From CAIMZW01 sp037133095 (lineage in GTDB: Bacteria > Actinomycetota > Actinomycetes > Nanopelagicales > Nanopelagicaceae): a stretch of 45,623 nt of DNA. The notes under the pieces were generated by a model. The model was given only the letters and a program-made list of their open reading frames with translations, was not told the DNA's origin and did no database searches. Made by a program: the position numbers and the translations under genes. The DNA is taken from positions 1 to 45,623 of the forward strand of contig JBAXOT010000012.1 of NCBI GenBank assembly GCA_037133095.1. Reading direction: 5' to 3'. Positions 16,801 to 26,137 of the stretch are shown here, one piece after another (positions within the stretch are counted from its first letter, which is position 1; the number at the start of each line of letters is the position of its first letter).

Positions 16801-17092
16801 GACGCCTAATGCGCAGTGACAATTCGCTGGCCGCCTTGCGAGTAAAGGTGAGCCCAAGAATTTCATTAGGCGAGACAAAGCCATTTGCAACCAGCCATAA
16901 AACACGAGCGCCAATAGTTTCGGTCTTTCCGGAGCCAGCGCCGGCGATAATAACCGAAGGGGTTGCGGGATCGGATTCAATAATGGCTATCTGTTCGGCA
17001 GTGGGCAGAAATATTTTCGAATCACCAGAGCGCTCCTTCTCAAATTCGATGAGTTGAGAAAATAATTCGGTTGCGCTGTATTTGATTACCAT
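13838..17092 (-). CDS. adnB: AdnB-like helicase-nuclease subunit
   Basis: A protein of about 1084 aa with an SF1 (UvrD/RecB-like) helicase motor and a RecB-type nuclease domain at the C-terminus. Motor motifs: IIAGAGSGKTET (Walker A, ~49-59), DEYQDTSYSQ, GDPNQAIYGWRSA, TIHQAKGLEWD and LRLAYVAFTRAKKH. Nuclease: RGTAFHAWVE, then RGRIDAVY and EIVDWKTGR with the metal-binding Asp and Asp-x-Lys. Size and position (after adnA, near nudC) match mycobacterial AdnB (Rv3201c), the main motor of the AdnAB end-resection enzyme. The ATG at 17092 overlaps the adnA TGA (TGATG); a GTG at 17095 is the other option. Confidence 0.93.
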   Translation of the reverse strand: MVIKYSATELFSQLIEFEKERSGDSKIFLPTAEQIAIIESDPATPSVIIAGAGSGKTETIGARVLWLVANGFVSPNEILGLTFTRKAASELSLRIRRRLRLLHQSGLLPSNADGSHPDLSASVSTYHSYAGRVLSEHAIRMGIDADSDPVSESTAWQIAHSIVSNFDNLTYDIDHSLNTVISSVQKLSGQLGEHDQSIERLRAYLDDRFSEYETMTIGGNPEVRRAIATLQERISILPMVAALDDANFRNGTLSFNDQMSLAAKLVAQFSEIGAIERSRFKVVLLDEYQDTSYSQVRFLSHLFGSGHPVTAVGDPNQAIYGWRSASPETLGTFAANFPAAEGQSVATYKLLTTWRNDQQILSVANRIIDEIGERHQLSFSVDRLRLRPGAGTGLVKSALLETMSEEAKYIAEEFYDAWHDPVRIAQPEKDRSTFAVLARTRSQFESIEEALRDRGLPVEVVGIAGLIHLPEIADIIALLRVAIFPDAGSSMVRLLTGPLLNLGAKDLAALGSFAAGLGREAGKNRTNKVEEILLTAQSSTMENEDFPLGSIIDAMEVIHTAQVVEFTTEGLGRLKNFAAQLQYFRRSLGGSIIDAISEAEDFLNLGVEVLVRDGWKSGRRHLDKFIDEAAKFARTGGSLAAFLRWLEVADSEEGGLKPISIDINHAAIQILTIHQAKGLEWDHVAVPGLAKANFPSSGKTSDNWTKNVGSLPVALRGDRDQLVDFTFPSSSEGVKAAKIKKALDEYDDQWNALRNLEELRLAYVAFTRAKKHLIVTTSWFRTGDKPVDPSTLYQWVVEEELLLNPDRESTPLEKPDGTNPARENPKSGAWPRVNSRREAILQSAELVSSAQPLDLDQIDFGSLDDIHRSLAEDAQAIIAEATRRRDPAKVYLPSRLSVSSLIQLKEDPLEFAVNIRRPMPNHIDKYARRGTAFHAWVERKFVSPVLIEDEFLDPHPIPMFDEIPLNELQAQWLASDWADRTPVAVEVPFETMLDGILLRGRIDAVYQAGENYEIVDWKTGREKEGEDLASAAIQLAMYRLAFSKLFAIPLQNISAAFHYVGANKTVHPADIFNEDQLKAILSQI

Positions 17093-20000
17093 CACTCAAT
17101 CACCGATCTGCCATGAGATTGAATAGGGCAACTCGATTTCACGCCACAATTGCTGCATCGCTTGTTAATGGTGGCGATAAAAGTGGCACCGCTCATGCCC
17201 TCAGCGGCTGTGACCACCGCCTCAGTGGCGAGTTCACGGTTTGCCTCGGACTGAGTCCTCGTCGAGGCACCCTTGGAAACTCCTCCTAGGTAGACCAACT
17301 CGGCCCCACCCGTTTCCACACTTGGGTGGACGTGGCTAAATCCACCTTCCAAAACTGCGAGTTGATAACCCATGAGTTGGCGATGATCTGCCACTGCGCT
17401 GTGGGTTACTTCGGACTGACCAGTCTTCAAATCGGCTATAAATATTTTCCCATCTGCGGTGAGTTCAATTCGATCGACGCTGCCGCGGAGGATGACCCGA
17501 CCAATGGTGACTCGGAAATCTACCTCGGCGCCAAGCAATGTTCGCGCTTTCGAAGTCTCAAGATGCCAATCATAAAATTTCTTCAACTTTGTTGCCGCAC
17601 TTCTAAATTCTCGATCATTGACCCAACCCGAACTGTCATCTATCAGCGACCACGCGCTCCTCAACTTTTCCGTTAATTCCGCCTCGGTCAGGGAGGCATC
17701 ATCGGCGAGTTGGGCGGCGAGATGGTGAATCGCCGAACCCAGAACTTGAGCCGTGGAATCGCCATCTCGACCACCACTTCGCTCTAGAAACCATTTGACG
17801 CCACATTCGGCGAAACTTTGCAGATTGCTGGGCGAGACCGAGATGGGCTGGTCCTGTGCGACCAATGGCGCGGTCGAAGAAATATCTAAGGTACCTAACC
17901 AATTCTTTGGATCTGCCGCCGCGATGCCGCCTTTACTCAGATTCTGCAATAGTGACGCGGCATATTCTCTATCGCTTGAATCGATGCTCTCATCGTTTTG
18001 GGTTGCGATGCGATGACGCAGCTCTGATACCAAGGCGGCAGAGGTCAAAGATCGCTGACCGAGTGTAAATTCTGGTTCGGTCGTGGCTTCACCATGGACG
18101 CTGGTATAGATTTCTTCAAAGTACGCTGAAGGTTCAAACTCTTCAGAAGTGACGGCCGGAATGATCAGCCCAGATTTTGCCCGTGTAACTGCCACATGAA
18201 GTAAGCGGCGTTCATCTTCAATGAGGGCGTTACGGGTGGAGGCTGCAATCTCTGCCCGAGCCGTAGATTCCGATCGATCTGCTTCAACCAATCTTTCGCT
18301 GCCTAGTAACGAACCTCGTTCTCGGTAGTTAGGCCAACTCCCTTCCTGCATCCCTGCGAGGGCAACAAGTTCCCATTCTCGACCCTTGGCTGAGTGCACA
18401 GTGATGATGCAGACCGCTTCATCGCGCTGGCCTTTCGCAGTAATGGTGTCTCCTAAAATTTTCTCGCCCATGAGTTGGGCAATAAAAGAGGAAGGAGAAG
18501 CACCAGGCATTCGTTCGGTGTATCGACGAGCCGATTCAAAAAGTTCCATCATGGCATCCAGATCACGATCGGCTGCCGCGCCACGTGAGCCCCCTCGAAG
18601 TGCGCTCTCTCGCCAAACATCAGAAATCTTTCGGCCATCGTAATTGGTGGCGTTGCTCCAGATGGCCCAGAGAAGATCATTGATTAATGGTGATTGGTCC
18701 AGACTCTTCTTTCCTATGGCAACTAAGTCGTGAATACGTTTGATCGGCACCATCTCATCCCAAGGCAGATCCGAGACCTGAGAGCCAATCGCATCTAAAA
18801 TAATGTGAGAGACAGAACGCGGCTCGGACTCATCCCGACTTTGTGCCAATCTGGTGCGAATTCTTCGAAGCGTAATTGCATCACCGCCACCAAATTCACT
18901 GAGTAATAACTCCTCAATGAGCGGCCAATTTGTTAAATTTAATTCGATCTCTCCCAGGCAAATCTGCGCCAATTGGATAAGTGGTTTGATTGCCGGATTT
19001 TCAGAAAGGGCTTGAACATCAGAGTCCACAACAACGGGAATGCCATTGATGGCAAAGGCTCGGGTCAAGGCAAATATATGCGGGCCAGGAGCGCGGACGA
19101 TGACCGCCATCTCTGACCAAGGCAAACCTTGGCGAAGATGAGCACTTCGAAAGGCATAGGCAACGGCAGCTGCGGCATCGCTGGCGGACTCACAATGCAC
19201 CAAGTCGATCCCGCGATCAAGTTTTTCCCCTGTCGCGAGCACTCGATCTCTCGTCGGTCCGTGGCCGCGAAAGTTAGTGGCAATCTTGAAGCCGAGGTGA
19301 AAAACTGAAGGAGCGCTGCGAAATACTTCGCCCAAGACGGTCGCTTCCAATCTATTTATTTCACAGAAATCGGAGATCCCATCTGGGTCGGCGCCTCGAA
19401 ACCTGCCGACGGTGGAATCGGGGTCCGCAAAAACTAAAAGGTCATCGCCAACAATCAGCTCGAGTAGTTGGCGGTGGGTTTTATCGCTCTCGTGAAATTC
19501 ATCAACCAAAATAGCGGTGAACTTCTTTCGATATCGGTTGAGCAGTTCAGGTTCGCGTTTCAGCCGATGAATAGCCTCGGTAATAACAGCGCTGGGATCG
19601 ATCCGCCTTGGGCTTTGTGCAACTGTCTCTGATTGCAATGCCATTGACTCTTGATACTCTTGCCAAAATTCGGCAGCGCCGATCCAATAGGGTTCCTGCA
19701 GCTCAACCGACTTTCGAGCTAAATCGTTCGGTGTGAGATCGCGCTCGGTGGCGCGAAGAATCAAATCACGCAGTTCGCGGGCGAAGCCACGTGTGGGCAA
19801 GGCGAGGCGAAGATCTTCGTGCCAATTGAGTCCCTGGGTTAAGTGCGTCTCCAGCAGTTGTCTAATGAAGGTGTCCTGTTCAGCACCAGATATCAGCACA
19901 TAACTGGGGTCAGTGGACTCGACTTTTTCATTGAGAATCGAGAAGGCGAGTGAATGAAAAGTCCGAGCCAACGGTTCAAAGGTAGTACTGCCAGATTGTG

Positions 20001-20259
20001 CTGCGATGCGATCGCGGATTTCGGAGGCGGCATCTCTACCGTAGGTCAGAACCAAAACGGATTCCGACTTAGGGCTGCGATTAATACGTTCAGCCGCAGC
20101 CGCAATCAAAGTCGTGGTTTTGCCGGTTCCGGGTCCGCCAAAAATAATCCTTCGAGAAGGAAGGGAGTTAATGATTGCCGATTGAGCTGTGGAAAAATCG
20201 ACGGCTTTAGGAGTACTCGCCCGGCGTGTTAAGTGAATCGGGCGAGCCGGTGCAGTCAT
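17092..20259 (-). CDS. adnA: AdnA-like helicase-nuclease subunit with Fe-S cysteines
   Basis: A 1055-aa protein. The motor has Walker A GGPGTGKTTT (41-50), VDEFHESD, FADPDSTVGRFRGAD, VHSAKGREWE and LHVAVTRAKSG. The C-terminal nuclease has GSVDRIEL and IADLKTG. Four cysteines frame the nuclease: one in FAECGVKW and three in CSNCGVKSSC (C-x2-C-x5-C), the AddB/AdnA-type 4Fe-4S staple. It pairs with AdnB to resect double-strand breaks. The Walker B pair is EF rather than the usual EY/EA followed by Q, which fits AdnA being the less active motor in mycobacteria. It is first of the adnA-adnB operon, divergent from nothing and preceded by typA on the same strand. Confidence 0.93.
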   Translation of the reverse strand: MTAPARPIHLTRRASTPKAVDFSTAQSAIINSLPSRRIIFGGPGTGKTTTLIAAAAERINRSPKSESVLVLTYGRDAASEIRDRIAAQSGSTTFEPLARTFHSLAFSILNEKVESTDPSYVLISGAEQDTFIRQLLETHLTQGLNWHEDLRLALPTRGFARELRDLILRATERDLTPNDLARKSVELQEPYWIGAAEFWQEYQESMALQSETVAQSPRRIDPSAVITEAIHRLKREPELLNRYRKKFTAILVDEFHESDKTHRQLLELIVGDDLLVFADPDSTVGRFRGADPDGISDFCEINRLEATVLGEVFRSAPSVFHLGFKIATNFRGHGPTRDRVLATGEKLDRGIDLVHCESASDAAAAVAYAFRSAHLRQGLPWSEMAVIVRAPGPHIFALTRAFAINGIPVVVDSDVQALSENPAIKPLIQLAQICLGEIELNLTNWPLIEELLLSEFGGGDAITLRRIRTRLAQSRDESEPRSVSHIILDAIGSQVSDLPWDEMVPIKRIHDLVAIGKKSLDQSPLINDLLWAIWSNATNYDGRKISDVWRESALRGGSRGAAADRDLDAMMELFESARRYTERMPGASPSSFIAQLMGEKILGDTITAKGQRDEAVCIITVHSAKGREWELVALAGMQEGSWPNYRERGSLLGSERLVEADRSESTARAEIAASTRNALIEDERRLLHVAVTRAKSGLIIPAVTSEEFEPSAYFEEIYTSVHGEATTEPEFTLGQRSLTSAALVSELRHRIATQNDESIDSSDREYAASLLQNLSKGGIAAADPKNWLGTLDISSTAPLVAQDQPISVSPSNLQSFAECGVKWFLERSGGRDGDSTAQVLGSAIHHLAAQLADDASLTEAELTEKLRSAWSLIDDSSGWVNDREFRSAATKLKKFYDWHLETSKARTLLGAEVDFRVTIGRVILRGSVDRIELTADGKIFIADLKTGQSEVTHSAVADHRQLMGYQLAVLEGGFSHVHPSVETGGAELVYLGGVSKGASTRTQSEANRELATEAVVTAAEGMSGATFIATINKRCSNCGVKSSCPIQSHGRSVIE

Positions 20260-20331
20260 GGGTCTATTTAACCCAATGGCGGTGACAAAAGGGGCACATT
20301 TGGAAGAACTGTGCGGTCATGAACAGCAGGA

Positions 20332-22245
20332 TCAGGAAGTTAAGTTGGCCTTCTTGGTTCTGGCGGTCGAACGAGCGCGCTCGTTCTGATCCAAAACAAC
20401 TTTTCGAACCCGAACCAAACTTGGCGTAACTTCGATGCACTCATCTTCACGACAAAATTCAAGTGCTTGTTCCATGTTGAGCAACTTTGGCGGAATCAAA
20501 CGTTCTAACTCGTCGGCTCCAGCAGAACGCATGTTCGTTAACTTCTTCTCGCGAACCGCGTTGACATCCATATCTTCTGGCCGCGAGTTCTCCCCAACGA
20601 CCATACCTTCATAAACCTCGGCACCCACTTCGACGAAGATGCTGCCGCGCTCTTGTAAGGTGAAGAGTGCATAAGAGGTGACGACGCCGCGTCGATCTGA
20701 AACGAGGGAACCGCTTTGGCGAGTTCTAATTTCGCCATGCCAATTCTCGTAACCATCGAAGACGTGGTGCAAAAGTCCAGTTCCGCGAGTTTCAGTAAGG
20801 AACTCGGTACGGAAACCAATCAGACCACGGGAAGGAACTTTGTAGTCCAAGCGAATCCAGCCGGTGCCATGATTAACCATTTGCTCCATGCGACCCTTGC
20901 GCAGCGCCATTAACTGCGTGATAACACCCAGGTAATCTTCAGGAGCATCGATGCTGAGGCGTTCCATAGGTTCTTGAAGTTTTCCATCGACAACTTTGGT
21001 CACAACCTGAGGCTTTCCGACAGTAAGTTCGAAACCTTCGCGACGCATGATTTCCACCAGAACCGCCAGTTGAAGTTCGCCTCGACCTTGAACTTCCCAC
21101 GTATCTGGGCGATCGGTATTGAGTACGCGCAATGAAACGTTTCCGACGAGTTCAGCATCCAGCCGATTCTTCACAATTCGCGCCGTCAACTTCTTGCCTG
21201 ACTGACCAGCGATAGGTGAGGTATTGATACCAACGGTCATCGAAATACTTGGCTCATCAACGGTAATGAGCGGAAGAGCAAATGCCTGCTCGGGATCGGC
21301 CAAAGTTTCACCCAAGGTAATAGTTTCAATTCCAGCCACAGCGATGATGTCGCCAGGTCCGGCTTCGAGGGTTGGCACCCGCTCGAGTCCATCGGTGATG
21401 AGTAGTTCAGAAATCTTCACTCGCTCGGATGTGCCATCAGTCTTCATCCATAACGCCATTTGACCTTTTTTAATAACACCTTCGCGAACGCGGCAGAGAG
21501 CCAAACGGCCAAGGTACGGTGAGGAGTCAAGGTTGGTTACGTGAGCCTGAAGTGGTGCGCCCTCATGGTAAGTCGGGGCCGGAATGGTTTTGAAGATAGT
21601 TTCGAAGAGAACATCGAGATTCTCTTCTTCTGGCATGCCACCATCGGCGGTTCGAGTCAAGGATGCTCGACCAGCCTTAGCGGATGCATAAACGATAGGA
21701 AATTCAATCTGTCGCTCGTTGGCATCGAGGTCCAAGAAGAGTTCGTAGGTCTCATCGACAACTTCGGCAATTCGAGAGTCATGTCGGTCAACCTTGTTAA
21801 TTACCAAAATCACGGGCAAATTCTTTTGCAACGCCTTGCGCAATACGAAACGAGTCTGAGGCAACGGGCCTTCAGAGGCATCCACCAAGAGAATGACGCC
21901 ATCAACCATTTCCAAGCCGCGCTCTACTTCGCCACCAAAGTCCGCGTGGCCGGGAGTATCAATGATGTTCACAATCTGATTTCCGCGCTTGACGGCAGTG
22001 TTCTTGGCCAGGATGGTAATTCCCTTTTCCCGTTCCAAATCCATGGAATCCATGACCCGGTCATTGCCTTCGCCTTGCTCCTTATAGGAAGCAAAAGCAC
22101 CAGACTGCCAAAGCATGGCGTCAACGAGAGTGGTCTTGCCATGGTCAACGTGAGCGATGATTGCGACGTTACGAAGCTCGTCGCGCTTTTTTAGTTCGCC
22201 AGTTAAGTAAGGGTTTTTTGGTTGAGCAAACTCGATGTTAGACAT
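20332..22245 (-). CDS. typA: TypA/BipA ribosome-associated GTPase
   Basis: A 637-aa translational GTPase. The G domain starts near residue 25: G1 IAHVDHGKTTL, G3 DTPGHADF and G4 NKVD are all intact, followed by EF-G-like domains II, III and V and the BipA-specific C-terminal domain (NLRPEDMDVN-type region reads SRPEDMDVNAVREKKLTNMR). It binds ribosomes and assists assembly and stress adaptation. ATG 22245 follows AGGA closely. The 3' end has a short tail with basic residues (ERARSTARTKKANLTS). About 70 bases separate it from adnA, so co-transcription is possible. Confidence 0.97.
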   Translation of the reverse strand: MSNIEFAQPKNPYLTGELKKRDELRNVAIIAHVDHGKTTLVDAMLWQSGAFASYKEQGEGNDRVMDSMDLEREKGITILAKNTAVKRGNQIVNIIDTPGHADFGGEVERGLEMVDGVILLVDASEGPLPQTRFVLRKALQKNLPVILVINKVDRHDSRIAEVVDETYELFLDLDANERQIEFPIVYASAKAGRASLTRTADGGMPEEENLDVLFETIFKTIPAPTYHEGAPLQAHVTNLDSSPYLGRLALCRVREGVIKKGQMALWMKTDGTSERVKISELLITDGLERVPTLEAGPGDIIAVAGIETITLGETLADPEQAFALPLITVDEPSISMTVGINTSPIAGQSGKKLTARIVKNRLDAELVGNVSLRVLNTDRPDTWEVQGRGELQLAVLVEIMRREGFELTVGKPQVVTKVVDGKLQEPMERLSIDAPEDYLGVITQLMALRKGRMEQMVNHGTGWIRLDYKVPSRGLIGFRTEFLTETRGTGLLHHVFDGYENWHGEIRTRQSGSLVSDRRGVVTSYALFTLQERGSIFVEVGAEVYEGMVVGENSRPEDMDVNAVREKKLTNMRSAGADELERLIPPKLLNMEQALEFCREDECIEVTPSLVRVRKVVLDQNERARSTARTKKANLTS

Positions 22246-22392
22246 TGATCCTAAATTCCACTAAATCGGAGCGATTCGATATCTGGCCGGCGGCCGTAAT
22301 CACACCAGAAGTTTAACGGCAGGGTCGATATAAGCCCAATCTGCGCCATTTCACGCTGAAATCGGACTCCGTTACTCGATATACATGGTTAC

Positions 22393-23466
22393 TTAAACGT
22401 TGAATCTAAATTCAACGACATCGCCATCGGCCATGACGTAATCCTTGCCTTCCATCCGGACCTTGCCCCGAGCCTTCGCCTCAGCCATGGAACCTGCCTC
22501 GATGAGATCATGAAATGCAACAATTTCAGCCTTAATAAAACCTTTTTGAAAGTCCGAGTGAATCACGCCGGCCGCTACGGGAGCAGTGTCGCCTTTATGA
22601 ATGGTCCAGGCTCGTGTCTCTTTAGGTCCTGCCGTTAGGTAAGTCTGCAGTCCCAAAGTAGTGAAACCAATTCGCGCCAGAGTCGTTAAGCCAGGCTCTT
22701 CCAGACCAATGGATTGCAATAACTCCATCGCATCGGCGTCATCGAGTTCAGCGAGTTCGGCTTCGGTTTTAGCGTCAAGAAAAATTGCTTCTGAAGGGAG
22801 AACCAATTCTTGCAACTCATTGCGAAGTGTCGCATCGCCTAATTCCGCGGCGTCCACATTAAAAACATAGAGGAACGGTTTTGCCGTCATCAATTGCAAT
22901 TCTCGAATTGTCGCCAGGTCAACCTTAGAACCGTAAAGTAATTTCCCTTGGTTCAATATTTCTTGCGCCTGTTTGACAACTTCGATCATGGCCGCGCGAT
23001 CCTTGTTTATCCGCATTTCTTTTTCTAATCGCGGAAGCGCTTTTTCAATAGTTTGTAAATCTGCTAAACATAGTTCGGTATTGATGATTTCTATATCTTG
23101 GGCTGGATCAACTTTGCCCTCAACGTGTATAACATCGCCATCGGAGAAGACTCGAATGACTTGGCAGATCGCATCGGTCTCGCGAATATTTGCGAGAAAT
23201 TGATTCCCTAGGCCCGCGCCCTCAGATGCTCCTTTAACAATTCCCGCAATATCAACAAACGAAACCGGCGCGGGCAAAAGCTTTTCCGAGCCGAAAATCT
23301 TGGCAAGTTCAGCCAACCGCGGATCTGGAACCGAAACGATTCCGACGTTGGGCTCGATGGTGGCAAAGGGGTAATTGGCTGCCAAGACATTATTTTTCGT
23401 CAAGGCGTTGAACAAGGTGGATTTACCGACATTGGGTAATCCGACAATTCCGATAGATAGGCTCAC
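22393..23466 (-). CDS. ychF: YchF/Ola1-family ATPase
   Basis: A 357-aa P-loop protein of the Obg-related YchF family. G1 is GLPNVGKST, G3 FVDIAGIVKGAS, and the C-terminal TGS domain ends with the invariant GDVVEFRFNV. YchF prefers ATP and binds ribosomes. The start is GTG 23466 (protein SLSIGIVGLPN); there is no strong ribosome site, and a TAGGCT lies 9 nt upstream, so a leaderless start is possible. It is divergent from rmuC, with 51 bp between the starts. Confidence 0.97.
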   Translation of the reverse strand: MSLSIGIVGLPNVGKSTLFNALTKNNVLAANYPFATIEPNVGIVSVPDPRLAELAKIFGSEKLLPAPVSFVDIAGIVKGASEGAGLGNQFLANIRETDAICQVIRVFSDGDVIHVEGKVDPAQDIEIINTELCLADLQTIEKALPRLEKEMRINKDRAAMIEVVKQAQEILNQGKLLYGSKVDLATIRELQLMTAKPFLYVFNVDAAELGDATLRNELQELVLPSEAIFLDAKTEAELAELDDADAMELLQSIGLEEPGLTTLARIGFTTLGLQTYLTAGPKETRAWTIHKGDTAPVAAGVIHSDFQKGFIKAEIVAFHDLIEAGSMAEAKARGKVRMEGKDYVMADGDVVEFRFNV

Positions 23467-23517
23467 GAGGAGTAGAGCCTACGCGTGATTGTCGGCGCTT
23501 ACTGCCACGATAAGGGC

Positions 23518-24753
23518 ATGAATTCAAGCGTGGGCATCCTTATTGGTATCGCAATTGGTCTCGTTTTAGGTCTTCTCTTGGGGCAATCCCGGGCAAAGAA
23601 TCGATCACATGCCACCATGACCGAAGTCGCCGCCCTTTCGGCCACCCTGCAGACTGAGGTGGCAAAGCTCGCCGCCGAACAAGCGCGAAGCCAACTCCTC
23701 GCAGCGCAACTTGCGACGCTGCAAAGTGAGAATTCGCAGAACATTCGACTCGACGAGGCGCTCAAGGCGGTCACCGAAAAAATGACCACTCTCACGACTC
23801 AGACCAGTCAGGCCGAACTCAATCGAACCCGGGCCGAGGCGGCGCTTAAGGAACAGATGGAGGGGATGAAACTCGGCAACGAAAGTCTTCTCCTTGAAAC
23901 CACCAAACTTGCTGGGGCGCTCTCTAATTCCGCGACGCGGGGAAAATATGGCGAGGCACAATTAGAGCGACTCCTTGAGGATTCCGGTCTCTTAGAAGGT
24001 GTTCACTTTTTCAAACAGGATTATCAGATTACGGAGAATCGGGCCTCCAAACCGGATATCAAAATTGCTATCCCAGGTGGGGCGGAAATCTTTATCGACT
24101 CGAAATTTCCCTTTGATCGATTTCTCGAAGGTGTTGTGGAAAAAGATAAAACTAAGCGAGCCGAAATTATGGCTGCGCATGCAAAAGACCTGATGGGTCA
24201 CGTAACGGCCCTTTCCAAGCGCGGCTACTCCGATGGATCTCAATCACCTGACTACGTAGTTCTCTTTGCGCCCTTCGAATCCATTCTCTCCGAGGCGCTC
24301 GATGCAGATCCCGGATTGCTCAATAAGGCATTTGAGAAAGGGGTCACTATTGCCACACCCACAACGATGATGGCCCTGCTTCGCACGGTTGCCTTTGTAT
24401 TCAGCCAATCTGCAATGGCGCACAACGCCGAGACAATTCGAGATTTGGCGAGTGACTTGATTAAACGCATCGGCAAAGTTCACGAGAAAATTGCCAAACT
24501 GGGAAACACCATCAAAAGCTCGGAGCGAGCTTTCAATGACTTGGTAGCCAGCACGGAATCACGAATGTTGATCCCTGCCCGCAAAATGATGAAATTGGGC
24601 GTGCCCTCCTCCAGCAAATTGAAAGCGCTGGAAGGCATCGAAGATGAAACCCGACCGATCAAGTCCCCAGATTTACTCGAGCTCGAGGATCTTGGCGAGG
24701 GCGAAGATGATTTTGATTCTGAAGTAGAGGAGAATGACCATCATGACATCTGA
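23518..24753 (+). CDS. rmuC: RmuC family DNA recombination protein
   Basis: A 411-aa protein: an N-terminal TM helix (GILIGIAIGLVLGLLLG), a long coiled coil (about 25-135, rich in A, E, Q, T), then the RmuC nuclease-like domain with GKYGEAQLERLLEDSGL, FIDSKFPFDRF and a VLFAPFES stretch. The tail is acidic. RmuC proteins limit inversions and recombination; a PD-(D/E)xK-type fold is proposed. I take ATG 23518; a GTG at 23485 would add 11 residues before the TM. It overlaps the next gene by a few bases, so they are probably co-transcribed. Confidence 0.92.
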   Translation: MNSSVGILIGIAIGLVLGLLLGQSRAKNRSHATMTEVAALSATLQTEVAKLAAEQARSQLLAAQLATLQSENSQNIRLDEALKAVTEKMTTLTTQTSQAELNRTRAEAALKEQMEGMKLGNESLLLETTKLAGALSNSATRGKYGEAQLERLLEDSGLLEGVHFFKQDYQITENRASKPDIKIAIPGGAEIFIDSKFPFDRFLEGVVEKDKTKRAEIMAAHAKDLMGHVTALSKRGYSDGSQSPDYVVLFAPFESILSEALDADPGLLNKAFEKGVTIATPTTMMALLRTVAFVFSQSAMAHNAETIRDLASDLIKRIGKVHEKIAKLGNTIKSSERAFNDLVASTESRMLIPARKMMKLGVPSSSKLKALEGIEDETRPIKSPDLLELEDLGEGEDDFDSEVEENDHHDI

Positions 24754-25153
24754 TCTCAAGTTGCCACCCAAGCCAATCAAAGGGCGCGGTTTAACAATTC
24801 CCGGTGTCTTTCTTTTACAGACAGTTATTATTTTTGCTGCAGTCGCGCTGGAATACAGTTTCACTAAAGTCGGAATCATCACCGGAATCGCTTTGCTGGT
24901 CGCATTTTTTGGTGGACTTTATTTGGGCCGAGAGGGCACATCTTTTGTTGCGGTCGTGAATCCACCCTTGGCTTTTATGTGCGCGACGCTGGTTCTCATG
25001 GCCACGGTTGGTGGTACCGGACTTCACCTAACAAAGATTGGGGTCGACCTCATCAGTTCGATGGCAGGTGCTGCCCCATATTTAGTCATCGGTTCAATTG
25101 TTGGATGGATTACCCACTTCTTTAAATCAAGGAAAAAGAAAGATGCTATTTAG
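24743..25153 (+). CDS. DUF6542-like four-TM membrane protein
   Basis: A 136-aa protein with four hydrophobic segments (about 22-40, 46-63, 71-94, 109-128), a Pro/Lys-rich N-terminus and a basic KSRKKKD tail. It lies between ychF/rmuC and ispH, where M. tuberculosis carries Rv1111c, so the DUF6542 assignment rests mainly on position and topology. Function unknown. ATG 24743 has GGAG about 10 nt upstream; ATG 24734 is too close to it. The 3' end overlaps the convergent ispH gene by 8 bp. Confidence 0.75.
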   Translation: MTSDLKLPPKPIKGRGLTIPGVFLLQTVIIFAAVALEYSFTKVGIITGIALLVAFFGGLYLGREGTSFVAVVNPPLAFMCATLVLMATVGGTGLHLTKIGVDLISSMAGAAPYLVIGSIVGWITHFFKSRKKKDAI

Positions 25154-26111
25154 CACTGTCACGAATATCTTTTCGTAATTCCGGTGGAATAGCGAAGAGA
25201 AGGTGTTCTTCCATCGCAGTGACGGTTTCTACGGAGTCAAAACCGCGCACCGCCAGCCAGGCCAAAAGATCCTTTACTAAAATTTCCGGTACGGATGCTC
25301 CGCTCGAGACGCCAACCGTGGCAACACCTTCCAGCCATTTCTCATCAACCTCGGCGGCGAAATCGACAAGATAAGCATTGGTCGCACCGTATTCCTTCGC
25401 TACCTCAACCAACCGCACTGAATTAGAAGAGTTGGTCGAACCAACAATCAAAACCAGATCAGCGTTTGGCGCAATCTGCTTGATGGCCACCTGTCGGTTC
25501 TGCGTCGCATAACAGATGTCATCACTAGGTGGATCAATCAGATTTGGGAATCGCTCGCGCAGAACCGCCACCGTCGCCAAAGTTTCATCCACGCTCAACG
25601 TTGTCTGCGACAGCCAAGCGACTCTATTTTCATCCACTACTTGAACATGCTTTGCAGCCTCGATGCCTTCAACCACGATGACTTGAGATGGGGCTTCTCC
25701 AGCGGTGCCTTCGACCTCTTCATGACCTTCGTGTCCGATCAAGATGATTTGCAAATCTTCACTAGCAAATCGCTTGACCTCATGATGCACCTTGGTTACC
25801 AAGGGACAGGTGGCATCTATTGTCTTCAGTGATCTTGCCGCCGCATCGGAGTGCACAGCAGGTGAAACGCCATGAGCCGAGAAAACCACGATGGCGCCTT
25901 CGGGTACTTCATCGGTTTCGTCGACGAATATCGCCCCACGAGCCTCTAAAGTGGCAACCACATGCTTGTTGTGAACGATCTGCTTTCGCACATAAACCGG
26001 GGCACCGTAGAGGTCAAGTGACTTCTCCACCGTCACAACCGCTCGATCTACGCCAGCGCAATAACCGCGTGGAGCCGCAAGCAAAACTTTTTTCGTCACT
26101 ACCTCAGACAT
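25146..26111 (-). CDS. ispH: 4-hydroxy-3-methylbut-2-enyl diphosphate reductase
   Basis: A 321-aa IspH (LytB) enzyme making IPP and DMAPP in the last step of the MEP pathway. The three cluster cysteines are in GYCAGVDRA, DATCPLV and DICYATQNRQ; SAHGVSP, GHEGHEEVEG and GSTNSSNS substrate-site motifs are present. The start MSEVVTKKVL (26111) has AGGA 8 nt upstream; the upstream in-frame extension is not part of the family. It is divergent from xseA with a 26-bp gap, so promoters must overlap the genes or be leaderless. Confidence 0.97.
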   Translation of the reverse strand: MSEVVTKKVLLAAPRGYCAGVDRAVVTVEKSLDLYGAPVYVRKQIVHNKHVVATLEARGAIFVDETDEVPEGAIVVFSAHGVSPAVHSDAAARSLKTIDATCPLVTKVHHEVKRFASEDLQIILIGHEGHEEVEGTAGEAPSQVIVVEGIEAAKHVQVVDENRVAWLSQTTLSVDETLATVAVLRERFPNLIDPPSDDICYATQNRQVAIKQIAPNADLVLIVGSTNSSNSVRLVEVAKEYGATNAYLVDFAAEVDEKWLEGVATVGVSSGASVPEILVKDLLAWLAVRGFDSVETVTAMEEHLLFAIPPELRKDIRDSAK

Positions 26112-26137
26112 GTCCGCAATCCTATTAGGATCGATCC

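Noticed and set aside
21541..22194. 217-codon open frame on the plus strand opposite typA
   Set aside because: It is antisense to the highly conserved GTPase domain, has no recognisable domain and no ribosome site.
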